A stretch of 64,000 nt of DNA from assembly GCA_016716505.1 (NCBI GenBank), contig JADJWF010000002.1:806001-870000 (forward strand), written 5' to 3'. The DNA comes from Verrucomicrobiota bacterium. Lineage in GTDB: Bacteria; Verrucomicrobiota; Verrucomicrobiia; Limisphaerales; J093. The notes beneath the pieces were generated by a model that was not told the DNA's origin, did not search any database, and saw only the letters and a program-made list of their open reading frames with translations. Both the position numbers and the translations under genes were made by a program. Shown in pieces: positions 36,934 through 45,280 of the stretch (position 1 is the first letter of the stretch; each line of letters opens with the position of its first letter).

Positions 36934-37734
36934 GCCGGCAACTCCCCGCGCGCAACTGGCGGCCACAGGGCCCGGGACCGGTTGCTCTCGCCGCGCCTGT
37001 GGCTGGCCGGCAGCACTGCCTCGCTTTGATGCGCCAGCGGAGACGACCTTCCAGCCCACGGTCCGACTCAGCCCATCCACCAGCCAGCACTGAACACCAG
37101 CCAGCACTGAACACCAGCCAGCACTGAACACCAGCCAGCACTGAACACCAGCCAGCACTGAACACCAGCCAGCACTGAACACCAGCCAGCACTGAACACC
37201 AGCCAGCACTGAAGCAACGTCCACGGACAACTTGCCGGCGCCGGACCCCGCATATACGTCAAATGACGTAGCCGGGCCGGGTGACCCCGGCAAAATCGTG
37301 GCTCAAATACAGTGTTCACCCGATACCCCACCTTCGCCGACGATGGCATCGTTCCCGGGTTGGGCGGGTTTGCCTTGCCTGAAGATCCTCCGGACGTACC
37401 CGGCGCAAACGTCTGATGATGCTTTGTCCAATGGCGACCCAAATCCGCCTTACCGCAGGTGCCGAAGCTGCGGCTTCTTCGCCCACCAACAATCGTTTCG
37501 GCGAGAGAAGCTCCTGCGACCTTGAGTTTTCGCGCCGGATTCCGGCGGTCGCCAAGCAAGGGTGAGGGTGACGGCGCGTCCGGACTTGGTCGGGGCGGTA
37601 ACACCAAGGGCCGGACGCGCCGGTTTCGCGGAGAACGGGTCCGCGCGATCACGGGGAGGCCGGACGCTTGACCTAATCCCGGCCCATCGCGAATTCTCAC
37701 CCGCGCAGTGGGTTCCCGAACTCGCAAGATCCGA
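36934..37734. other. Intergenic with tandem repeat
   Basis: About 800 bases between the aldo/keto reductase gene and argC. The notable content is the 17-bp tandem repeat at 37081-37213. The remainder has no recognisable coding sequence, although several Arg/Pro-rich open frames exist. The argC promoter is expected at the right end. Confidence 0.6.
37081..37213. repeat. 17-bp tandem repeat, about 7.8 copies
   Basis: The unit CAGCCAGCACTGAACAC repeats seven times without a mismatch from 37081 to 37199. It ends in a partial eighth copy to 37213. Because 17 is not a multiple of three, any reading frame through it gives a 17-residue peptide repeat; this is unlikely to be real coding. There is no spacer, so it is not a CRISPR. 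Such exact arrays are prone to slippage and may vary in number between strains. Confidence 0.95.
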
Positions 37735-38832
37735 ATGAGCGACCCGCAAATCTCAGCAAATCCCCTCGCCGCGCCGCGCGTGCGGGTGGCCGTCGTAGGC
37801 GCTTCCGGCTATTCCGGCGAAGAACTCGTGCGCTTGCTGATGTCGCATCCGCGCGTCGAACTGGCGGCGGTGACCTCCCGCCAATACGCCGGCCAGACGG
37901 TGGCGGCCATTTTCCCCAAGTTCGCGAGTCATCCCGTGGCCCGCGTCCTGCGCTTCGTGGAGCCCCACGTCGAACTGCTCGCAAAGCAGGCTCAGGTCGT
38001 CTTCCTTGCCCTGCCCCACGGCGTGTCTGCCGAGTTTGCGGTGCCGCTGCTGAAGCTCGGCTGCCAGGTCATTGATCTCAGTGCCGATTTCCGGCTGCGC
38101 AGCGCGGCAGTCTATCGGGAATTCTACGGCCACGAGCATCCCGCGCCCGACTGGCTGGACAAGGCGGTCTATGGCTCGCCGGAAATCCGCCGGGACGCCA
38201 TCCGCACGGCTCAACTGGTCGCGGCGCCGGGTTGCTATCCCACGAGCATCGTGCTGCCGCTGGCGCCCCTCTTGCGGGCCGGCCTGATCGAACCGGCCGG
38301 GATCATCGCCAACTCGCTGAGCGGAGTCACCGGCGCCGGTCGGAAGGCCGAGGTGGATTACCTGTTCGCCGAATGCAACGAAAGCCTCCGCGCGTACGGC
38401 ATTCCCAAACATCGCCACCTGTCCGAGATCGAACAGGAACTTTCGCTCGCCGCCGGCACGCCGGTCACCCTTCAGTTCACGCCCCACCTGGTTCCGGTAA
38501 ATCGCGGCATTCTGACAACGCTGTACTGCACATCACGCCGGCCGAGTCTCGGCCCGGAAGCCGCCGCGGCGACGAACCAGACGATCGGGGACTGCCTCCG
38601 CCAGGCGTATGCCGACGAGCCCTTTGTCCGCCTGCTGGAAGGGCGGGCGCTGCCTGACACCAAGAACGTAGTGGGCACCAACTTCGTTGAGATCGCCTGG
38701 CGGGTGGACCCGCGCACAGGCCGCGTCTTGTTACTCAGCGCCGAGGACAACATCGTGAAGGGGGCCAGCGGTCAGGCCGTGCAATGTCTGAACCTCATGT
38801 GCGGCTTCCCCGAGACGCTCGGGCTGCTCTGA
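37735..38832 (+). CDS. argC: N-acetyl-gamma-glutamyl-phosphate reductase
   Basis: A 365-residue enzyme of arginine synthesis, reducing N-acetylglutamyl phosphate to the semialdehyde with NADPH. The nucleotide-binding start is VAVVGASGYSGEELVRLLMS. The catalytic cysteine is Cys167 in VAAPGCYPTSIVLPLAPLL. Family blocks SLSGVTGAGRKAEVDYLFAE, TPHLVPVNRGILTTLY and DNIVKGASGQAVQCLNLMCG are intact. It is a type 1 (long-form) ArgC; the first roughly 17 residues before VRVAVVG are extra. No other arg genes lie in this window. The ATG at 37735 gives the most compact N-terminus. Confidence 0.97.
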   Translation: MSDPQISANPLAAPRVRVAVVGASGYSGEELVRLLMSHPRVELAAVTSRQYAGQTVAAIFPKFASHPVARVLRFVEPHVELLAKQAQVVFLALPHGVSAEFAVPLLKLGCQVIDLSADFRLRSAAVYREFYGHEHPAPDWLDKAVYGSPEIRRDAIRTAQLVAAPGCYPTSIVLPLAPLLRAGLIEPAGIIANSLSGVTGAGRKAEVDYLFAECNESLRAYGIPKHRHLSEIEQELSLAAGTPVTLQFTPHLVPVNRGILTTLYCTSRRPSLGPEAAAATNQTIGDCLRQAYADEPFVRLLEGRALPDTKNVVGTNFVEIAWRVDPRTGRVLLLSAEDNIVKGASGQAVQCLNLMCGFPETLGLL

Positions 38833-38901
38833 GAAGCCCTCCCCGCCGACCTACCGCGCGGCGAGCTTGTCGGAACGCTGGCAAACGGCTTCGATTCGCG
38901 C

Positions 38902-40062
38902 ATGTGGAAAACCCTGACTGGTTGGTTCGCACTAGCCTCGATGAGCCTTGGCCTCACTCCCACCTGCTCCGCCACCGATGACGCAACCCGCTGGCTGGTT
39001 TTCGTCGGTACGTACACCGGCGGCAAGAGCCAGGGCATCTATGCCTTTCGATTCCACGCTGGCTCGGGCGAAGTCTCGCCACTCGGGCTCGCAGCAGAGG
39101 TGAAGAACCCGTCGTTCCTGGACACGGACCCGACCGGCCGATTCCTCTGCGCCGTGGGCGAACTGGGAGAGTTTCGTGGCGTCAAGACCGGCGCGGTCAG
39201 CGCGTTTGCGGTGGAGCGGGAGACGGGCAAGCTCCGCCTGCTGAACCAGGTGTCCAGCGGCGGCGAAGGGCCGTGTCACGTCGCGGTGGACCGCACGGGG
39301 CGCTGGGTGTTTGTGGCCAACTACGGCGGCGGCAGCGTGGCCATGTTGCCGGTGCGACCCGACGGTCATCTCGGTGAACCGGCGGCGCTGTTTCAGCATC
39401 AAGGATCCAGCGTGCATCCCCAGCGTCAGCAACGGCCCCACGCGCACGGCGTGACGTTGTCGCCCGACCAACGCTTCCTGTTCGTGCCGGACCTCGGCCT
39501 CGACAAGGTCATGGCCTATCGCTTCGACGCCGGCGCCGGCACGCTCCAGCCGGCGCCACTCCCGTTCGCGGCGCTGCCGCCGGGCGCCGGCCCGCGACAC
39601 TTCACGTTCCATCCCGGCGGCTTGTTCGCGTTCGCGATCAATGAACTGAACTCGACCGTCACCAGCTTCGCGTACGACGCCGAACGCGGATCACTCAGCC
39701 AGCTCAAGTCCCTGCCCACGCTGCCGCGCGACTTCACCGGCCAGAACACCACGGCCGAGATTGAAGTGCATCCGAACGGCCGGTTCCTGTACGCCTCCAA
39801 TCGTGGCCACGACAGCCTCGCCGTCTTCGAGGTCACGCCACGCACCGGCGCGCTCCGGGCCGCGGGGCATGTGCCCACCGGCGGCAAGACACCCCGAAAC
39901 TTTGCCCTCGAACCGGGCGGCCGCTGGCTCTGGGCGGCCAATCAAGGGTCCGACAACATCGTTCTCTTCCGTGTAGATCCCGAGACCGGCAAGCTGACGC
40001 CCAGTGGGACAGTACTGGAAGTCGGCGCGCCGGTGTGCGTTGAGTTTCTTCGTAGTGAATAG
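38902..40062 (+). CDS. Lactonase family beta-propeller protein (6-phosphogluconolactonase-like), exported
   Basis: A 386-residue seven-bladed propeller protein of the Pgl/lactonase family. The signal sequence is WFALASMSLGLTPTCSA. Repeated blade motifs include VGTYTGGKSQGIYAFRF, GPCHVAVDRTGRWVFVANYG, HGVTLSPDQRFLFVPDLGLD and IEVHPNGRFLYASNRGHDS. Family members hydrolyse 6-phosphogluconolactone or, when exported as here, other sugar lactones; the substrate cannot be stated. Length and blade spacing are normal. It lies about 70 bases after argC on the same strand without functional relation. Its stop borders the hairpin repeat array. Confidence 0.92.
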   Translation: MWKTLTGWFALASMSLGLTPTCSATDDATRWLVFVGTYTGGKSQGIYAFRFHAGSGEVSPLGLAAEVKNPSFLDTDPTGRFLCAVGELGEFRGVKTGAVSAFAVERETGKLRLLNQVSSGGEGPCHVAVDRTGRWVFVANYGGGSVAMLPVRPDGHLGEPAALFQHQGSSVHPQRQQRPHAHGVTLSPDQRFLFVPDLGLDKVMAYRFDAGAGTLQPAPLPFAALPPGAGPRHFTFHPGGLFAFAINELNSTVTSFAYDAERGSLSQLKSLPTLPRDFTGQNTTAEIEVHPNGRFLYASNRGHDSLAVFEVTPRTGALRAAGHVPTGGKTPRNFALEPGGRWLWAANQGSDNIVLFRVDPETGKLTPSGTVLEVGAPVCVEFLRSE

Positions 40063-43000
40063 TGCCCACCAGTTGCAAGCGCTGCCGCCGGCGGCGTTGA
40101 TGCTGACCGTGGTGATGCCCCGGAAGAGGCTGTTCCAGGCGTAGGTGGACAGGGTGTTGTCGGCGCCGTTGCCCAGGCTGAACGGCACGCGGTTCAGGAC
40201 GTTGTGGGTCAGGGCCACGACGCGGGGGTAGCTGCCGGCCACTGGTAGCGCCGACATTCTTGTCGGCCCCAGTGCCGACCGGAAGGTCGGCGATGCGTCT
40301 GGCCCGGGAGTTGGGGCGAGGTAGTTCGCAGTTGGTCAGGACTGGCTGCTGGCCCCAGCGTTGGAGAGCGGGCCCGGCCGCGGACCTGACGGTCCGCGCC
40401 CCGTCGAGAGCGCATGACCTCCTTCGGGAACGCGGACGTCCCCGTCCGCGGCAAAGATCTGACGCGACCAACGGCGGACGCTCGGGGCGCGGACGTTTAC
40501 GTCCGCGGCCACAGGCTAGCGCGGCCACAGGCTGGTGCCAGACCGCCCGAAGTCGCCACCGGGAAGGCCCGGAGGAGGCTTTTCTGGGCGGAGGTGGACA
40601 GGGTTTTGTCGGCGCCGTTGCCCAGGCTGAACGGCACGCGGTTGAGGACGTTATGGGTCTGGGCCACGACGCGGGGCAGGCGCCGACCACTGGTAGCGCC
40701 GACATTCTTGTCGGCCCCAGTGCCGACCGGGAGGTCGGCGGTACGTCCGGTTCGGGAGTGGGGGCGAGGCACTTCGCAGTCGGTCAGGACCAGCCGGCCC
40801 AAGCATTGGAGTGCGGGCCCGGCCGCGGACCTGATGGTCCGCGCCCCGTCGAGAACGCATGACCGCCCTTGGGAGCGCGGACATCCCCGTCCACGGCAAC
40901 GAACTGACGCGACCAGCGGCGGACGCTCGGGGCGCGGACGTTTACGTCCGCGGCCACAGGCTGGCGCGGCCAGATTGTGACGCAGGACCACCAGAAGTCG
41001 TCACTGGGAAAGCCCCGGAAGCGATTGTTCCGGGCGTACGCGGTGAGGGCGTTGTCGGCGCCGTTGCCCAGGCTGAACGGCACGCGGTTGAGGACGTTGT
41101 GGGTCAAGGCCACGATGCGGGCGTTAGGTGCCAGCCACTGGTAGCGCCGACATTCTTGTCGGCCCCAGTGCCGACCGGGAGGTCGGCGGTACGTCGGATC
41201 GGGAGTTGGGCGAGGCTCATCGCAGTCGTTCAGGACCGGCCGGACTAAGCATTGGAGCGCCGGCCCGGCCGCGGACCTGAAGGTCCGCGCCCCGTCAAGA
41301 ACGCATGACCTCCTTCGGGAGCGCGGACGTCCCCGTCCGCGGCAACGAACTGACGCAACCAGCGGCGGACGCTCGGGGCGCGGACGTTCACGTCCGCCGC
41401 CCCAGCTTGGCGCGGCCAGATTGTGACGCGGGACCGCCAGAAGTCGCCGCAGGGAAGGCCCCGGAAGATGCTGTTCCAGGCGGAGGTGGACAGGGTGTTG
41501 TCGGCGCCGTTACCCCGGCTGAACGGCACGCGGTTGAGGACGTTGTGGGTCAGGGCCAAGACGCGGGCGCCAAGTGTCGGCCACTCGTAGCGCCGACATT
41601 CTTGTCGGCCCCGGTGCCGACCGGGAGGTCGGCGGTACGTCCGATCCCGGAGCTGGGGCAAAGCACTTCGCAGTCGGTCAGGACCAGCCGGCCCAAGCAT
41701 TGGTGAGCGGGCCCGGCCGCGGACCTGAAGGTCCGCGGCCACGGGCTGGCGCGGCCAGATCGTGACGCAGGACCACCAGAAGTCGCCGCTGAAAAGGTCC
41801 CGGAAGCGATTATTCCGGGCCTACGTGGTGAGGGTGGGGTCGGTGCCGTTGCCCAGGCTGAACGGCACGCGGTTGAGGACGTTGTGGGTCAGGGCCAAGA
41901 CGCGGGCGCCAAGTGTCGGCCACTCGTAGCGCCGACATTCTTGTCGGCCCCGGTGCCGACCGCAAGGTCGGCGGTACGTCCGGTTCGGGAGTGGGGGCGA
42001 GGCACTTCGCAGTCGGTCAGGACCAGCCCGCCCAAGCATTGGAGAGCGGGCCCGGCCGCGGACCTGACGGTCCGCGCCCCGTCGGAAACCCACAACCGCC
42101 CTCGGGAGCGCGGACGTCCCCGTCCGCCTGGCGGTTCGTGGTGGCCGCAACGCGGCCACCTACCACAACCGCCCTCGGGAGCGTGGACGTCCCCGTCCGC
42201 GGCAACGAACTGACACGACCAGCGGCGGACGCTCGGGGCGCGGACGTCCACGTCCGCGGCCCCAGCTTGGCGCGGCCAGATTGTGACGCAGGACCACCAG
42301 AAGTCGCCGCTGAGAAGGTCCCGAAAGACGTTGTTCCGGGCGTCCGTGGTGAGGGCGTTCTCGGCGCCGTTGCCCAGGCTGAACGGCACGCGGTTGAGGA
42401 CGTTGTGGGTCAAGGCCACGATGCGGGCGTTAGGTGCCAGCCACTGGTAGCGCCGACATTCTTGTCGGCCCCGGTGCCGACCGGGAGGTCGGCGGTACGT
42501 CGGATCCGGGAGTTGGGGCGGGGGCACTTCGCAGTCGGTCAGGACCGGCCGGCCCAAGCATTGGAGAGCGGGCCCAGCCGCGGACCTGAAGGTCCGCGCC
42601 CCGTCGAGAACGCATGACCGCCCTTGGGAGCGCGGACATACCCGTCCGCGGCAACGAACTAACACGACCAGCGACGGACGCTCGGGGCGCGGACGTTCAC
42701 GTCCGCGGCCACAGGCTGGCGCGGCCAGATTGTGACGCAGGACCACCAGAAGTCGCCACCGGGAAGGCCCGGAGGAGGCTTTTCTGGGCGGAGGTGGACA
42801 GGGTGTTGTCGGTGCCGTTGCCCAAGCTGAACAGCACGCGGTTGAGGACGTTGTGGGTCAGGGCCACGATGCGGGCGGCAGGTGTCGGCTACTGGTAGCG
42901 CCGACATTCTTGTCGGCCCCGATGCCGACCGTGAGGTCGGCGGTACGTCCGATCCCGGAGCTGGGGCAAAGCACTTCGCAGTTGGTCAGGACTGGCCGGC

Positions 43001-43115
43001 CCAAGCATTGGTGAGCGGGCCCGGCCGCGGACCTGAAGGTCCGCGCCCCGTCGAGAGCGCATGACCTCCCTCGGGATCGCGGACATCCCCGTCCGCGGCA
43101 ACGAACTGACCGCCC
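40063..43115. repeat. Array of seven ~450-bp units packed with 18-nt hairpins
   Basis: The region between two convergent genes holds seven imperfect copies of one unit. The core GCCGACATTCTTGTCGGC recurs near 40249, 40698, 41147, 41592, 41931, 42451 and 42900. Spacing is about 445-450 bases except for one short (340) and one long (520) interval. A full unit has two parts. The first, about 150 bp, encodes on the minus strand a conserved peptide ALTHNVLNRVPFSLGNG. The second has five 18-nt hairpins, each with 7-bp arms and a 4-nt loop: GCCGACA/TGTCGGC, GCCGACC/GGTCGGC, GCGGACC/GGTCCGC, GCGGACG/CGTCCGC twice. Arms are nearly invariant between copies while loops differ. It resembles REP/BIME elements, but no RAYT transposase is present. 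No intact gene is supported within it. Confidence 0.93.
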
Positions 43116-43188
43116 GTTGCAGCCGAAAGCGGCCGGTTTTTGGGAGCTGGCGCCATCGCACGGCGCCGGTTGTCCAGCGGACAGCCGC

Positions 43189-45105
43189 CTACTCGTAGGT
43201 CATCGTCAGTTGCGTGCCCTCCAGCGCCACGGTCTTGAATCGCAAGGCCGCTCCGCCCACCAGCCGGTAGAAGCGCGTCGCGCCGCTGGCACTCGTCGTG
43301 ATCGTTCGGGTCTGCTCGTTGACCGTCGCCGCCGGGTCGTCCGCGTACGGGCCGTTCACCGCCGCCGCCGCCTGCAGTTTGACCTGCGGCCGCACCACGT
43401 CACGAAACGCGCGGATGGCGCGCGGCTGCGAGAGGTCATTCACGAGGACGCGCTCGCCCGAGGCGGGATCCAACGTGAACAATTCCACGTGGGCCCCGCC
43501 GCCGCGCTCGAACCACACCAGCCGGAACGGATACAGCCCAGCGGTCTCGGCAATCACGTCGAAGGTGCCATCGAAGGTACCGGAGGTCTTGGCGCCCAGC
43601 ACCAGGGCGTCCGGATCGGTGAACGACGCACCCGACCGCAGTTCGAAGCCGTCGTCGCTGGTGACCCCGAAGGTGTGGGCGCCGGCGGGCAACTCGAGGT
43701 ACGCCAGCACTTCCATGGCGATGTCGTCGGTGTTGCCGAAGGGGTCAATGCCCGGGAACGTGGCGGCGTCCTCGAAGTGACCGTCGGCGGACGGCGGATT
43801 ATCCGGCACCAGCTTCTGGGTGAAGTTGATCACCGGGGCAGTCGTGTTGGTGGTGAGGTCCACCGGGATTTGCGGCGGTGTGGCCAGTTGTTGCTCCGCG
43901 CGGGCCAGACTGTTCGGCAGCGGCTGGTTCTGGATGGACTGCACGAGGCGCACGGAAAACCCGGGATTCCGGCCGGAGCCCGGAGGCAGGGCGTGCGCGG
44001 CCTTCAGGTAGGCATAGGAGTAGGTCCACTCGTGAGTCTGCGTGAAGCCGGTGTGGTCGCGAAAGGTGACGCGGTTCGTGTGAACCCCGGCGAGGTTGGC
44101 CGGCGCCGGAGCGGTGTACCTCACGGTAACGCCCGGAAATGGCTCGAAGGTGTTCGGCACCACGACCTCGTTGTCCACGGTCAATGCAGACGAAGGGATC
44201 ACCTGCCCGTCCACGGTCAGTTGCACGCTGCCGGGGTCCACCGCCGTCTCACGGTCCACAATGGCCACCTTGATCGCCGCCGGGATCGTCCGCGCGACAC
44301 CGCCCGGGGTCGGTTGCAGTTCGAACACCGTCGCGCGCAATGAGCCCGGCGGCGGCGCCGAGGCGGCGAAGTTGTCGAACGTGGCGTCGGCGAACGACGT
44401 CGGGGCGGTGACGTTGCCATCGCGATTGAACACGAAGAGGCCGCTCTGGCCACGGTCGTAGCCGATTACTCCCGAGCCGATGACCGAGGCGATCGGATTG
44501 ACCGTGTCCGGCAGGCGGAACACCTGCCCGAGGAAGTTGTTTTCGTAACCCGAGAAGACCCACCGGTAGGGTCCGTTCCGCGGGTCCAGCGCCACGGCCA
44601 GTTCGGCGCGCGTGTTTTGTCCGGCCACGTCGGTGATCTCGTTGATCTGCAGGTCGCCGTCGGCGACGTTGTAATTCATCACATAGCCGTCAATGGTCGG
44701 AAACCCAATCTCCGCCGCCCGGGCGAAGATGCCGAAAGCCTGGTTGACGCCCGTCGCCCAGTTGAGCACGTCCACCCCGATCACAAAACGTGTGTACAGG
44801 GGCGCGGTGTAGGAGATGGCCAGCGCCGGCGCGCCGACGTCCACAACGGGCGGCGGCGCGTAAATGCGATAAGCCCGACCGCCGGAACTGTCAGCCGGGA
44901 ACGAGTACTGGGCGCCGTTGAGGCCCAGCAAGGCAAGATCGAACCGGGACCACCCGGCATCGTTGCCGTCGTTGAAATCGTCTGTCTGCGCCCGCAGACC
45001 GGGCGCGGCGACGAAGGAGCAGCTCGCGGCAACTGCAACTGCCCAAGCGGCCGCAAGGCCGCGCCGACTGCTGCTTGAAGAAGAAGACACTGGGTAACGT
45101 TTCAT
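43189..45105 (-). CDS. Large secreted protein with PA14-like C-terminal region
   Basis: A 638-residue exported protein of unknown function. The Ser-rich start leads into a signal peptide (GLAAAWAVAVAASCSFVAA, cut near LRAQ). Residues after the signal read DDFNDGNDAGWSRFDLALLG, similar to a jelly-roll or LamG-like beta domain. An Ig-like stretch follows (IPAAIKVAIVDRETAVDPGS). The C-terminal third holds a PA14-like module: GAHTFGVTSDDGFELRSG and GLYPFRLVWFERGGGAHVEL. It ends in FYRLVGGAALRFKTVALEG, a tail shared with the next gene. It is probably carbohydrate-binding (inference). It is a paralogue of the protein at 45281-48730, with similar ends but a different middle. Confidence 0.82.
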   Translation of the reverse strand: MKRYPVSSSSSSSRRGLAAAWAVAVAASCSFVAAPGLRAQTDDFNDGNDAGWSRFDLALLGLNGAQYSFPADSSGGRAYRIYAPPPVVDVGAPALAISYTAPLYTRFVIGVDVLNWATGVNQAFGIFARAAEIGFPTIDGYVMNYNVADGDLQINEITDVAGQNTRAELAVALDPRNGPYRWVFSGYENNFLGQVFRLPDTVNPIASVIGSGVIGYDRGQSGLFVFNRDGNVTAPTSFADATFDNFAASAPPPGSLRATVFELQPTPGGVARTIPAAIKVAIVDRETAVDPGSVQLTVDGQVIPSSALTVDNEVVVPNTFEPFPGVTVRYTAPAPANLAGVHTNRVTFRDHTGFTQTHEWTYSYAYLKAAHALPPGSGRNPGFSVRLVQSIQNQPLPNSLARAEQQLATPPQIPVDLTTNTTAPVINFTQKLVPDNPPSADGHFEDAATFPGIDPFGNTDDIAMEVLAYLELPAGAHTFGVTSDDGFELRSGASFTDPDALVLGAKTSGTFDGTFDVIAETAGLYPFRLVWFERGGGAHVELFTLDPASGERVLVNDLSQPRAIRAFRDVVRPQVKLQAAAAVNGPYADDPAATVNEQTRTITTSASGATRFYRLVGGAALRFKTVALEGTQLTMTYE

Positions 45106-45218
45106 GGCTGAATGCGCTTTGGGTTGTTGAGTGTCGGGCAGAGGATGCGCCTGCGGTGCCGATAATCAACGGTTTTGCACTCGCCGCCCGGTCGTCAGCA
45201 GGCCCCTCCCGAAGCCAG

Positions 45219-45252
45219 ACCGGCCGCGCGGAAGGGCTTCCACGCGGCCGGT
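45219..45252 (-). terminator. Hairpin downstream of large secreted protein gene
   Basis: Arms ACCGGCCGCG and CGCGGCCGGT enclose an inner GGAAG-GG-CTTCC stem, giving about 15 base pairs with one mismatch. It lies about 29 bases after the minus-strand stop at 45281. There is no T tract, so it may only protect the 3' end or act with Rho. Confidence 0.5.
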
Positions 45253-45280
45253 GGCGAATCAGCAACTTGCGGAGTTCGGG

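Noticed and set aside
37068..37727. Minus-strand open frame with a Val-Leu-Ala-Gly-Val-Gln-Cys-Trp repeat
   Set aside because: The peptide repeat is produced by the 17-bp DNA repeat read in rotating frames; the flanks show no protein signal.
40260..42900. Several open frames of 80-280 codons inside the hairpin array
   Set aside because: They cross hairpin arms, occur on both strands at the same places and arise from repeated GC-rich sequence. I kept only the note on the conserved short peptide.
40063..43115. CRISPR array
   Set aside because: Units are about 450 bp, not 25-50 bp repeats with unique spacers, and no cas gene is present. The short hairpins are REP-like, not CRISPR repeats.
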